This document shows positions 7,831 to 16,194 of a stretch of DNA of 36,282 nt, one piece after another; positions within the stretch are counted from its first letter, which is position 1; each line of letters opens with the position of its first letter. The position numbers were made by a program, and so were the translations under genes. Under the pieces are notes generated by a model. The model saw only the letters and a list, made by a program, of their open reading frames with translations, did no database searches and was not told the origin of the DNA. Source of the stretch: a virus; IMG/VR virus record IMGVR_UViG_3300020442_001006, positions 1 through 36,282 of that record. One strand, written 5' to 3'.

Positions 7831-8449
7831 GAATGTACAAGTTCTTACCGAAGAAAAAAACGGTAAGAAAACAATGTACATTGAGGGTGTATTCCTCCAA
7901 TCAGAATTGAAGAACCGCAATGGTCGTGTCTATCCATTTTCAGTTTTAGAAAAGGAAGTCAATCGTTACAACGAAGAGTATGTTAAAACTAAGCGTGCTC
8001 TTGGTGAGTTGGGTCATCCTGATGGTCCTACTGTCAACCTTGATCGTGTATCCCACAGAATTACCTCACTTCAGGCTGAGGGAAATAACTTCATGGGTAA
8101 AGCACAAATCCTAGACACACCAATGGGTAACATTGCCAAGAGTCTTCTAGAAGAAGGAGTACAACTTGGTGTTTCATCTAGAGGTATGGGTTCCATTGAC
8201 AAGCGTGAAGACGCTGGTTATGTAATGGACGATTTTCTACTAGCAACTGCTGCTGATATTGTTGCAGACCCTTCCGCACCTGATGCTTTTGTGAATGGAA
8301 TCATGGAAGGTAAAGAGTGGGTCTGGGATAACGGCATTCTTAAGGAACAAAAAGTTGCTAAATACCAACAGTATATGAGCGAGGCAACTCGCAGAAACTT
8401 GGAGGAGAGAACGTTGAAAGTATTCAACGACTTCCTCACAGGTTTGTGA
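7805..8449 (+). CDS. gp21: Prohead core protease
   Basis: The 214-residue serine protease closely matches T4 gp21 in length (212). The herpesvirus-protease-like family motif is seen as RALGELGHPDGPTVNLDRVSH with His71, followed by the nucleophile region QLGVSSRGMGS (Ser124 or Ser125) and the downstream TAADIVADPSAPDAF. After prohead assembly it cleaves scaffold, core and capsid proteins and itself. The ATG lies inside the end of the gp67-like gene, so translation may be coupled. The C-terminal helix (RRNLEERTLKVFNDFL) is probably removed on maturation, as in the family. Confidence 0.95.
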   Translation: MKLITETIENVQVLTEEKNGKKTMYIEGVFLQSELKNRNGRVYPFSVLEKEVNRYNEEYVKTKRALGELGHPDGPTVNLDRVSHRITSLQAEGNNFMGKAQILDTPMGNIAKSLLEEGVQLGVSSRGMGSIDKREDAGYVMDDFLLATAADIVADPSAPDAFVNGIMEGKEWVWDNGILKEQKVAKYQQYMSEATRRNLEERTLKVFNDFLTGL

Positions 8450-8453
8450 TTTA

Positions 8454-8460
8454 ATAAATA
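8454..8460 (+). promoter_or_regulatory. Candidate late promoter for scaffold gene
   Basis: ATAAATA stands five bases after the gp21 stop and 38 bases before the gp22 ATG at 8499. This is a well-placed match to the T4-type late element. Confidence 0.55.
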
Positions 8461-8498
8461 AACTTAGAATATTCATAGATTTTACGGGAAGACTTACA

Positions 8499-9674
8499 AT
8501 GTCAGATGTATTAAACGAGAAGTTTGAGGAATTCGCTACCGAGCAGAAAAATGTTCTCAAAGAGTATCAAGATCCAATGCCTACAGTTACCGCAACGGTA
8601 ATTCCTGCTGGTGGGTCTGATCCCTCTGCTGTCTCTGGTGATCCCCAACAGAAGTCAAGCGGAAAAGATGAACCCTCTGGTTCTTCCCCTTCCGTTCCTC
8701 CTTCTGTAGCAAACGGCCAATCAGTAACAGATCTAGGTGGTTCACAATCAGAACCCCTACACTCTAATAAAGAGGAAGGAGAAGATAATCCTGGTGCTAA
8801 GGCATCTGCCCCAGTATCACAAGATTCTAGCGAGACTTCCCCTGCTGGAAAACCTGGTGATGAAGCTGGTACTAACACCTTAGGTGCTGAAATTGCATAC
8901 GGAACAAGCAAAGGTGCTGATGTGACTTATCCCATCAAACCTTCATTTGAATCTGTGGATGTTTCTGACGACGTAAATGCTCTCCTAGAGAGCACTGAAC
9001 TCTCCGAAGAGTTCGCTGAGAAAGCAAAGACTATTTTTGAAGCTGCTGTCAAAGCGAAAATTTCTGAAGAGTACGACAAGCTTGTAGAGCACTTTGCCAA
9101 ACAAACTGAAGAAAAACTCGCTGCTGCTCAGGCAGAACTTAACGAGGAAGTTAATGGCACAGTTAACTACGCCGTGACTCAATGGTTAGAAGAGAATCAA
9201 ATCGCCATTGATCGTGGAATTAGAAATGAGATTACTGAAGACTTCATTGCAGGTCTCAAGAATCTCTTTGAAGAGCACTATATCAATATCCCCGACGAGA
9301 AAGTTGAGGTGGTAGAAGGTATGGCTGCTACTATTCGTGAGATGGAAGAACGCCTAGACGAACAGGTCAAGGATAATGTGAAACTTCAAGCCCGTCTAAA
9401 TGAGACTGCTAAACTCAATATTCTGTCCACTGTGTCAGAAGGACTCGCAGATACTCAGAAGGACAAACTCAGCAAACTTGCTGAGAGCGTAGAGTTTGTC
9501 TCTGAGGAAGACTACACCAAGAAAGTATCTACTTTCAAGGAAGCATATTTCTCTGAGAAATCTACAGTAGCAACTTCTGAAGTTGCCGATGAAACTCCAG
9601 TAGATGGCGTAGAAGCACCTGCTACAAATCCTCAAATGGATGCGTATGCTGCTGCTCTAAGTCGCTGGAAATAA
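8499..9674 (+). CDS. gp22: Prohead scaffold protein
   Basis: This 391-residue protein precedes the capsid gene as gp22 does in T4 (269 residues). The C-terminal two thirds (from about 165) are strongly helical and acidic, with long coiled-coil-forming stretches (EKAKTIFEAAVKAKISEEYD, DEQVKDNVKLQARLNE). Residues about 28-140 are a Pro/Ser/Gly/Glu-rich low-complexity segment (PSGSSPSVPPS, SQDSSETSPAGK) that largely accounts for the extra length and is probably disordered. It would form the inner core around which gp23 assembles and be cut by gp21 after assembly. Confidence 0.9.
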   Translation: MSDVLNEKFEEFATEQKNVLKEYQDPMPTVTATVIPAGGSDPSAVSGDPQQKSSGKDEPSGSSPSVPPSVANGQSVTDLGGSQSEPLHSNKEEGEDNPGAKASAPVSQDSSETSPAGKPGDEAGTNTLGAEIAYGTSKGADVTYPIKPSFESVDVSDDVNALLESTELSEEFAEKAKTIFEAAVKAKISEEYDKLVEHFAKQTEEKLAAAQAELNEEVNGTVNYAVTQWLEENQIAIDRGIRNEITEDFIAGLKNLFEEHYINIPDEKVEVVEGMAATIREMEERLDEQVKDNVKLQARLNETAKLNILSTVSEGLADTQKDKLSKLAESVEFVSEEDYTKKVSTFKEAYFSEKSTVATSEVADETPVDGVEAPATNPQMDAYAAALSRWK

Positions 9675-9677
9675 ATA
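9671..9677 (+). promoter_or_regulatory. Candidate late promoter for major capsid gene, overlapping the gp22 stop
   Basis: ATAAATA includes the gp22 stop TAA (9672-9674) and ends 36 bases before the gp23 ATG. AGGGT near 9702 acts as ribosome binding site. Confidence 0.55.
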
Positions 9678-9713
9678 ATTAATTACACACTTTAAATTTT
9701 AGGGTAAACAAAA

Positions 9714-11108
9714 ATGTTTAATGCTCAAGCCCTAACAGAAAAGTGGTCACCTGTTCTCAATCATGAAGGCACTAAGTCCATCACTGATAATTACAGAAAG
9801 AGTGTAACCGCAGTTCTGTTAGAAAACCAAGAACGCTTCCTACGTGAAGAGCGTGGAATGCTACAAGAAGCAGGTGGTGCTGCTGGTAACTCTGCTGGTG
9901 CTATCGGTACTAACGCACTATCTGGCAGTGGTCTAGATACTAAGACTGGCGGTCTCGCTGGTTTTGACCCTGTTCTAATCAGCCTCATTCGTCGTGCAAT
10001 GCCTAACCTAGTGGCATACGACATCTGCGGTGTTCAACCTATGAGTGGTCCTACTGGACTAATCTTCGCAATGAAGGCTCATTACGAAGGTCGTACTGGT
10101 CCTGAGGCACTATACAACGAAGCAGATTCTAACTTCGCCGCTGGTAGCGATGCTACTGCTGGTGCATATGATCCTTCTTCAGATGCTACTGACGGTTCTA
10201 ATCCTGGTCTCCTAAACGACGCTTCACCTGGTACTTACGAGCGTGGCGTTAAGCCAATGGCACGTAACGTTGCTGAAGGTCTAGGCGAAGCAGGCACCTT
10301 GTTCCGTGAGATGTCATTCAGCATTGAGAAGACTGCTGTGACTGCACAGTCCAGAGCTCTCAAGGCAGAATACACTCTAGAACTAGCACAAGACCTCAAG
10401 GCTATCCACGGTCTAGATGCTGAGCAGGAACTCGCTAACATTCTCTCCAGTGAGATCCTTGCTGAGATCAACCGTGAAGTTGTTCGTACTGTATACACCG
10501 TTGCTAAGCCTGGTGCTCAGAACAACGTTGCTAACGCTGGTATCTTTGACCTAGACGTTGACAGTAACGGCAGATGGTCTGTTGAGAAATTCAAGGGACT
10601 TATGTTCCAGATTGAAAGAGACGCCAACGCAATCGCACAGGAAACTCGTAGAGGAAAGGGCAACTTCATCATCACTTCTGCTGATGTTGCTTCTGCTCTT
10701 GCTATGTCTGGTACTCTAGACTACTCCTCTGGTCTAACTGGTGCTGGTGGTCCTTCCATCGGTGAAGTTGATGACACTGGTAACCTCCTAGTTGGTACTA
10801 TCAACGGTCGTATTAAGGTCTTCGTTGATCCTTATTCTGCTAACGTTGCTAACAAGCACTACTACGTAGTTGGTTATAAGGGTTCTTCTCCTTATGACGC
10901 TGGTCTATTCTACTGCCCATACGTTCCCCTACAGATGGTCAGATCTATTGGTCCAGACACCTTCCAGCCCAAGATTGGATTTAAGACTCGCTACGGCATG
11001 GTCGCTAATCCCTTCGTTACACAGGCTAACGGTACTCCTGACGCTGAGACACTTACTGCTGGTCGTAACCAGTACTATCGTCGTGTTCAGGTTGCTAACC
11101 TCATGTGA
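9714..11108 (+). CDS. gp23: Major capsid protein
   Basis: The 464-residue HK97-fold capsid protein (T4 gp23 has 521) is recognised from its N-terminal propeptide (LTEKWSPVLNHEG), the PVLISLIRRAMPNLVAYDICGVQPMSGPTGLIFAM core, MSFSIEKTAVTAQSRALKAEYTLELAQDLKAIHG, and the C-terminal VGYKGSSPYDAGLFYCPYVPL and TRYGMVANPF. The likely gp21 cut is in the first 70 residues near the Gly-rich GGAAGNSAGAIG region. Codon choice is strongly biased to GCT/GGT/AAC/CTA, which fits very high expression. Its own late motif precedes it and a strong terminator follows. Confidence 0.98.
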   Translation: MFNAQALTEKWSPVLNHEGTKSITDNYRKSVTAVLLENQERFLREERGMLQEAGGAAGNSAGAIGTNALSGSGLDTKTGGLAGFDPVLISLIRRAMPNLVAYDICGVQPMSGPTGLIFAMKAHYEGRTGPEALYNEADSNFAAGSDATAGAYDPSSDATDGSNPGLLNDASPGTYERGVKPMARNVAEGLGEAGTLFREMSFSIEKTAVTAQSRALKAEYTLELAQDLKAIHGLDAEQELANILSSEILAEINREVVRTVYTVAKPGAQNNVANAGIFDLDVDSNGRWSVEKFKGLMFQIERDANAIAQETRRGKGNFIITSADVASALAMSGTLDYSSGLTGAGGPSIGEVDDTGNLLVGTINGRIKVFVDPYSANVANKHYYVVGYKGSSPYDAGLFYCPYVPLQMVRSIGPDTFQPKIGFKTRYGMVANPFVTQANGTPDAETLTAGRNQYYRRVQVANLM

Positions 11109-11129
11109 TTTAAGTCACGATATCAAATC

Positions 11130-11157
11130 AAGGGGAACCGAAAGGTTCCCCTTTTTT
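11130..11157 (+). terminator. Strong intrinsic terminator after gp23
   Basis: A perfect 10-bp stem (AAGGGGAACC 11130-11139 with GGTTCCCCTT 11144-11153) is capped by the stable tetraloop GAAA and runs into a T tract at 11152-11157. This is the clearest terminator in the window and ends the capsid transcription unit. Confidence 0.93.
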
Positions 11158-11167
11158 ATTAAATAGG

Positions 11168-11173
11168 TATACT
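11168..11173 (+). promoter_or_regulatory. Candidate -10 element downstream of the gp23 terminator
   Basis: TATACT sits 14 bases after the terminator stem and 23 bases before the ATG at 11197. No good -35 is present: the -35 position falls inside the terminator arm. The same arrangement occurs at 23397, 25664 and 33965. Confidence 0.35.
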
Positions 11174-11196
11174 TAAGGGATATCAAGGTTAATAGT

Positions 11197-11361
11197 ATGA
11201 ATGGAAGACTATCAAAAGTAGATATGACTGCAAGGATAATGGATATTAAAAATGGTATTCATGAAAAGATTTGGTATCCTGATTGGGATGATAAAGAAAG
11301 ATGGGCAGCACAACTAGCACTAAATAATGTATTAGACGTACTTAATGAGTACCATTATTAA
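11197..11361 (+). CDS. 54-residue conserved-looking protein after gp23
   Basis: ORF of 54 codons with an AAGG ribosome binding site about eight bases upstream. The protein (start MNGRLSKVDMTARIMDIKNG, end VLDVLNEYHY) is mixed charge and probably helical. An N-terminal GRLSKVDMTARI-type motif is one I associate with small proteins found near capsid genes in cyanomyoviruses. No function is known to me. It is followed after five bases by another 54-residue ORF. Confidence 0.7.
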   Translation: MNGRLSKVDMTARIMDIKNGIHEKIWYPDWDDKERWAAQLALNNVLDVLNEYHY

Positions 11362-11366
11362 AGGTA

Positions 11367-11531
11367 ATGCTGCAAAAATTAATGCTCTATGTTTCACCCA
11401 TTGCTGCAACAGTTACTACAATTGCTGTGATATCTTTTAATGTTAAAAAGAAAAGAAGTGTAGAGATAACTGATGAGGAATTACAAATTGAATGGGGCAA
11501 TGGAGCACCCTCCTCATATAAACATAAATAG
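11367..11531 (+). CDS. 54-residue membrane-anchored small protein
   Basis: Starts five bases after the preceding ORF, with AAGG (11361-11364) as a close ribosome binding site. Residues about 6-24 (MLYVSPIAATVTTIAVISF) form one hydrophobic segment, followed by a basic KKKR stop-transfer and an acidic tail (VEITDEELQIEW). This would place the C-terminus in the cytoplasm. Its stop codon TAG overlaps the ATAAATA motif of the next gene. Function unknown. Confidence 0.6.
   Translation: MLQKLMLYVSPIAATVTTIAVISFNVKKKRSVEITDEELQIEWGNGAPSSYKHK
11524..11530 (+). promoter_or_regulatory. Candidate late promoter for the structural gene at 11553
   Basis: CATAAATA with core 11524-11530 overlaps the stop TAG of the preceding ORF and lies 22 bases before the ATG at 11553. 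Confidence 0.5.
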
Positions 11532-11552
11532 AATATAGCTTAGGAAGTTGAC

Positions 11553-12599
11553 ATGGTTGCCAATTGGTATAAGGAACAACCAACAAATAGAAATTTTCTT
11601 ACGCCTGTAGGATTCAAGTTAAGTCTTGAATTATTTCCAGGTGTAGATTTCTTTTGCCAAACTGCCAATATTCCTGAACTCTCCATGCCATTTACAACTG
11701 TACCTACACCGTACAGAAATGTTCCTATAGCAGCAAGTGGTGGAGTTGACTTTGGTGACTTACAAGTAAGATTTATTGTAGACGAAGACTTAGTAAACTA
11801 TAAAGCAATACATGATTGGATAAGAAAGTTTGGATTATCTGAAGGAAGAGCAGATGAAAAAGATCAATACTCTACTGCCATCCTTGAAGTTTTAACATCA
11901 CACAACAACACAAACCATATTGTTGAGTTTGTCAGAATTTTTCCAGTATCTATTACTGGTGTTCCTTTTGATGCTACAACTACGGACATTGATTATTTCA
12001 CCGCAGATGTAACATTTAAGTATGAAACATATGAGATCAGAACTCTAGATAAACAACCAGCTATTTCAACCCAATCACTAAACGTAACTCTAACTAGTGA
12101 TGCAACTGGATCTCTAAATCCTGGTGAACCATTTACATTAACATATACTTCAACTGGAGCATCATCACTATCCATAAACAATGGTGTTGGTGATGTTGAA
12201 TTGCGTGCTGGTGCTGTTCCGTTAAATGCAACTGGTGCTTTAGATTATGCAACTGTAGTTGATGAGTTTACAAACACAGTAACTTATACCATCACTGCAA
12301 CTGCTTCTGATGGTTCTACTGATACAGCATCAGTGACATTATCATTGAAACAACCAATCACCAGTGCAAATAGAATTTGCATTGCTGTATGTGATGAAAA
12401 CTTAGGTTCTCAAAGTTTTGCAGGAATGGAATCTAAATGGGTTGCGTTTAGAACTAACTGGCCAGATAGACACGTATATCTATTACAACCCAACCTAAGT
12501 AATAGTACTAGTGCTCCAATCCGTGCAGACAGTATTAACACCCTGCATGTCCCACCATCCTTCTTGGAAGCAGCAGATCCAGACAAATTTGATCTCTAA
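11553..12599 (+). CDS. Tail-tube-fold virion protein with Ig-like and degenerate vWA-like C-terminus
   Basis: Residues 1-165 follow the tube-protein pattern seen in gp19 of this window: FKLSLELFPGVDFFCQTANI, a VPTPYRNVPIAASGGVDF strand pair, LQVRFIVDEDLVNYKAIHDW and a late DVTFKYETYEI. This suggests a gp19/gp54-type tube or baseplate-tube initiator role. Residues about 178-268 form an Ig/PKD-like beta domain (GEPFTLTYTSTGASSLSIN, TYTITATASDGSTDTASVTL). The last 80 residues open with NRICIAVCDENLGSQSF. That resembles the strand and metal-site loop of a vWA domain but lacks the D-x-S-x-S residues. Exact virion location is unknown. Confidence 0.7.
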   Translation: MVANWYKEQPTNRNFLTPVGFKLSLELFPGVDFFCQTANIPELSMPFTTVPTPYRNVPIAASGGVDFGDLQVRFIVDEDLVNYKAIHDWIRKFGLSEGRADEKDQYSTAILEVLTSHNNTNHIVEFVRIFPVSITGVPFDATTTDIDYFTADVTFKYETYEIRTLDKQPAISTQSLNVTLTSDATGSLNPGEPFTLTYTSTGASSLSINNGVGDVELRAGAVPLNATGALDYATVVDEFTNTVTYTITATASDGSTDTASVTLSLKQPITSANRICIAVCDENLGSQSFAGMESKWVAFRTNWPDRHVYLLQPNLSNSTSAPIRADSINTLHVPPSFLEAADPDKFDL

Positions 12600-12602
12600 A
12601 TA
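12596..12602 (+). promoter_or_regulatory. Candidate late promoter overlapping a stop codon
   Basis: CTAAATA contains the stop TAA (12597-12599) of the preceding gene and lies 11 bases before the ATG at 12614. The short distance makes it uncertain. Confidence 0.35.
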
Positions 12603-12613
12603 TTTAAAAACCA

Positions 12614-14092
12614 ATGACAGTATTAAATCCTATTGATGTAGGTACAGGATATCAACCGTTCCTATCACATTATGCTCCCGTTTCTGGTGCAGCATATCTT
12701 ACTGACTGGTCATTTGGTGGTGGTGGAAATTATATTAGACCATGGACAAGTTTCTCACAACGTCTTGTAGAAGCAACTTGGTCTCTTGGTCCTTTTGGAA
12801 TGCGACTGGGTGGAAATATCTCAGGCAGAATTATGATAAGCACAGAGTATCCAAGTTTAGGAGAACTGGCATATTGTGATCAACCATGGTATGGATTTGA
12901 TGATGGTCCTAGTGGATATCCATCCAAAGCAGAATGGTTTGGAAGTGTTGTTAAAACTGTAATTCAAGCAAGAGATTTGAATACAGAGGGTCATCCAATG
13001 ATTCATGTTGAAGTTGCTGTACTAGATCCAACAGATCCTGCGGAAAGGTATACTCCTCCAAGTTGGTGGGATACTTTTTCTTATACTTTCAGAACAATGG
13101 GTGGAATTATTCCAAATAATATGGGGTGGATGACTGGCAACCCATGGCCACAACCTCCCAATGATGATGATACTACTGGAAATACCACTCCTCCCGTATC
13201 AGATATGGCAGCAGCTGCTGCTAACTGGGCAGGAGATATGATTAACAATTTTGGTGCAGGTCTTTCATCTGCATATCAAGCTACTGTAGGAACAGCTTTA
13301 AATAGTGTTGAAGATTTTGTCCAGAATGTATTGAATGGAATTGAAGCTGGACAAGTGGGAGTAAATACACACATTGATCATAACAGAACTCCACCAGATA
13401 CAAGTGGAGGTAGTCCAGATTTTGCTCAAATACCAGGAGAACTAAACACAAATCCAAGAGATTTAAATCTGCGTAATGGTCTCCAACAAGATTACGCTGT
13501 AAATTTAGGAGATGGATCTGGTCTAACTCCAGCGTTTGGTGATGTGACAACACCAAATGGTATAGATTCTGGTAGGTTAAATGTAGCATTAGTCAATCAA
13601 GGATTAGATACAGCTAGAGATTGGTATGGTATTGCAAATAATGGAAAAGGAACAACAGCATTTTATATTCATGGAAGAACAATTTTCAATGAGGGAAATT
13701 CTGGAGGCAATCAATATGCTGCACCAAATCCAACAATTGATAGTTATGGAAATTTAAGAGTTTATGATACTTATGAATTCCAAAATAGTGGTTTAGATTG
13801 GATTGGAAATTGGGTAAGCTCTAATATTAATCACGATGCTGGTCAAGAATTAAATGCTTGGTTTGATACATCACCAGGATTTCACACCGCTCCATCACTC
13901 AGTGATGCTGGAGCAACAAGGGTAACAAATGAAGGTGGCACTCCAGGTAATAGCAATATCAGTTCTTTGTCAAACACATATATTGGAGTTGTAGTAACAC
14001 CACATAATTTAAATCAATCAAATCCAACTCTTTATAACAACCTAAAAAACAACGGTTATTATGACCACGTAGATCCATCATTACTACCATGA
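12614..14092 (+). CDS. Putative virion structural protein, no recognised family
   Basis: This 492-residue protein lies between two structural-looking genes and ends by ATGA overlap with the next. The N-terminal 170 residues are aromatic and Gly-rich (TDWSFGGGGNYIRPWTSFSQ, WSLGPFGMRLGG), which fits a beta-rich domain. A Pro/Asp/Thr linker (PPNDDDTTGNTTPPVS) precedes an Ala-rich amphipathic helix at about 196-245 (MAAAAANWAGDMINNFGAG). The C-terminal half is Asn/Gly-rich (GTTAFYIHGRTIFNEGNSGG), as in phage adhesin or fibre tips. I do not recognise a family; a neck, baseplate or fibre role is inferred from context only. Confidence 0.65.
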   Translation: MTVLNPIDVGTGYQPFLSHYAPVSGAAYLTDWSFGGGGNYIRPWTSFSQRLVEATWSLGPFGMRLGGNISGRIMISTEYPSLGELAYCDQPWYGFDDGPSGYPSKAEWFGSVVKTVIQARDLNTEGHPMIHVEVAVLDPTDPAERYTPPSWWDTFSYTFRTMGGIIPNNMGWMTGNPWPQPPNDDDTTGNTTPPVSDMAAAAANWAGDMINNFGAGLSSAYQATVGTALNSVEDFVQNVLNGIEAGQVGVNTHIDHNRTPPDTSGGSPDFAQIPGELNTNPRDLNLRNGLQQDYAVNLGDGSGLTPAFGDVTTPNGIDSGRLNVALVNQGLDTARDWYGIANNGKGTTAFYIHGRTIFNEGNSGGNQYAAPNPTIDSYGNLRVYDTYEFQNSGLDWIGNWVSSNINHDAGQELNAWFDTSPGFHTAPSLSDAGATRVTNEGGTPGNSNISSLSNTYIGVVVTPHNLNQSNPTLYNNLKNNGYYDHVDPSLLP

Positions 14093-16191
14093 CTTCAGTA
14101 ACTCCTACCGCTCAAAATAGAGAAACATTCAAAAATCTTCTAAGAGAAAATAAAGATTTATTTTCTTCTCCACTTCTACATTCAAGATTTGGAGAGATTT
14201 CAGGTATGCTGAATTCTTATCATAATAGTTTGACAGCAGCAGATGAACTTAATGTAGTTCTTTTTGATTACAATGAAACTGTAGACATTTCTAATGCTAC
14301 CGATTTAATCTATATACCTGCTCAGGAAAATGATGTTGTTAATTTACAGAATGGATCTACAACAAAAGAAGTTAAGGTTTTAAGTAATGGAATTGAAGTT
14401 AACTCAACTAGTTATGGATTAGGATCTGCGTTTGTACTAGGTGATAGAAAGTTTACTGTTTATGGTTTAGGAGGAGCTTTACTAAACGGAGAAAATTCTC
14501 CATCATATACATTAACTCCAAGTACAACAGCAGTTAATGAAGGAGATACAATCACATTTACATTAACAACAACCAATGTGCCAGATGGTACTATGGTTAA
14601 TTATTCTGCGTTTTTAGATGAAGTAGATGCAGCTGACTTTACTCCCAATGGTGCAGAGACAGGAAGTTTTACTGTGTACAATAACACAGCAACTTTCAAT
14701 CTAACAATCAGTGAAGATTATTCACCTCAGGGACATGAAGGAACAGAAACCTTTATTGTTAATATTGAAGACCCAAGCGACAATACAGTACTTGCATCAT
14801 CACCATCCATAACAATTACAGATAGTTCTTTTGCTACCTTCAGTGTTTCTGGTGCAGTTGCATCCGCTCCAATAACTAGTGGTATCATTACTAAATTATT
14901 ACATCAAGCCAGTGGACAGGGATATTTTGTTGGAGATCAAGTAACACTAGAAAAGAGTCACCTCACACCTGGTACTCCTGGTTCTGGTGCATTGATTGAA
15001 ATTACTGAAGTAGATAATGGTGCTACTGGTGGTATTGGTGCAGTTACTAAGTTTAAAATTATTAACGGAGGTCAAGATTTTGTAGTAGGTGATACTAACA
15101 ATTCTAATGATTATTGGAAAGCAGTTGGTCCTGCAACACACAGTGGTGAAAACTCAAAAACCTTTAGAGTTTGGGTAACCGAAGTTGCATCAGCAATTTC
15201 TGAGAATGATACTGTCACATATACAGTTGATACTACAAACGTTCCAGATGGTCAGATATTATATTGGAAAATTGTATCTGGTACTGGAGTTAATGTTTCT
15301 GCTAGTTCTGGCAACTTTACCATTAATAACAACCAAGGAACATTTGATCTTACTTGCCCACAAGATTTAACTGATTCTACAACAACAGCATCTCAAGAAG
15401 GTGATAACAGTGGAACTGAAGCTGTATATGGTAGTAATCTTATCACGATAGAATTATATCCTGATATGGCAAATCAGATAGTTGTGGCATCTATTTCAAC
15501 TACAGTATTCAATACACCATTTACGATTACATTAACACCAACTGCTACAAGCGTCAATGAATCTTCTGCTACGCAAGATTCTACTGTAGTGTTAAATGTT
15601 CAAACTACAGGTATTCCAGATGGTCAAGTTTTATCCGCAAGAATTGCTGGCGGTCCTGAATTAACATTTGGTGGAACAGGAGCTGTATGGACAGACACAT
15701 CTGGACCTCCTGGAATTGATGGTGGAGATTTCCCAAGTCAAAATGGATCTTCTACAATCAATAGTGACTCAGGTGTTCTAACTGTTCCCATCAATAGAGA
15801 TGGTAGAACAGAAGGAAATGAAACATTTAGAATTGAAATTGTAAATTCAGAAGGAACTGTTGTCGCTACATCTCCAGATATTACAATCAATGATACATCT
15901 TACCTTGGTATGAATAAGGACAACAAAACGTTTGGTCCAATTCATGTTATTCGTGATGGTGGTGATGTAAATAACACCTCAGACTGGTATACTTTATGTG
16001 GTCTTGACTCTGTTCCAGACGGTGCTAAAATTGCTATATTTGTTGATGGTTCTGGTAGTATGACTATGAGTACTGTTCAAGCTTCTTATGATAAACTAGC
16101 AGATAAACTTAATGAAAGGGGTATCTCTTTTATTACAGTAACAAACTCCAATGAAGATTGGATCACACCCTTTGATATTGAATTAAACTAA
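14089..16191 (+). CDS. Calx-beta-repeat virion protein with C-terminal vWA MIDAS motif
   Basis: The 700-residue protein contains at least three Calx-beta-like repeats, marked by VNEGDTITFTLTTTNVPDG (about 155), ISENDTVTYTVDTTNVPDG (about 370) and the SVNESSATQDSTVVLN repeat (about 490). Each ends with an E-G-x-E-x-F-x-x-x-I strand. Between repeats one and two is a GGQDFVVGD segment like the gp18 insert. The last 60 residues contain IAIFVDGSGSMTMSTVQ, a vWA metal-ion-dependent adhesion motif (D-x-S-x-S), but the domain stops after about 55 residues. Such proteins in cyanophages are probably virion surface or fibre parts. It overlaps the upstream gene by ATGA. Confidence 0.75.
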   Translation: MTSVTPTAQNRETFKNLLRENKDLFSSPLLHSRFGEISGMLNSYHNSLTAADELNVVLFDYNETVDISNATDLIYIPAQENDVVNLQNGSTTKEVKVLSNGIEVNSTSYGLGSAFVLGDRKFTVYGLGGALLNGENSPSYTLTPSTTAVNEGDTITFTLTTTNVPDGTMVNYSAFLDEVDAADFTPNGAETGSFTVYNNTATFNLTISEDYSPQGHEGTETFIVNIEDPSDNTVLASSPSITITDSSFATFSVSGAVASAPITSGIITKLLHQASGQGYFVGDQVTLEKSHLTPGTPGSGALIEITEVDNGATGGIGAVTKFKIINGGQDFVVGDTNNSNDYWKAVGPATHSGENSKTFRVWVTEVASAISENDTVTYTVDTTNVPDGQILYWKIVSGTGVNVSASSGNFTINNNQGTFDLTCPQDLTDSTTTASQEGDNSGTEAVYGSNLITIELYPDMANQIVVASISTTVFNTPFTITLTPTATSVNESSATQDSTVVLNVQTTGIPDGQVLSARIAGGPELTFGGTGAVWTDTSGPPGIDGGDFPSQNGSSTINSDSGVLTVPINRDGRTEGNETFRIEIVNSEGTVVATSPDITINDTSYLGMNKDNKTFGPIHVIRDGGDVNNTSDWYTLCGLDSVPDGAKIAIFVDGSGSMTMSTVQASYDKLADKLNERGISFITVTNSNEDWITPFDIELN

Positions 16192-16194
16192 AGT

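Noticed and set aside
13281-13589. 102-codon - strand frame inside the structural gene at 12614
   Set aside because: Low-complexity Leu/His/Tyr translation arising from the Asn/Gln/Gly-rich coding strand.
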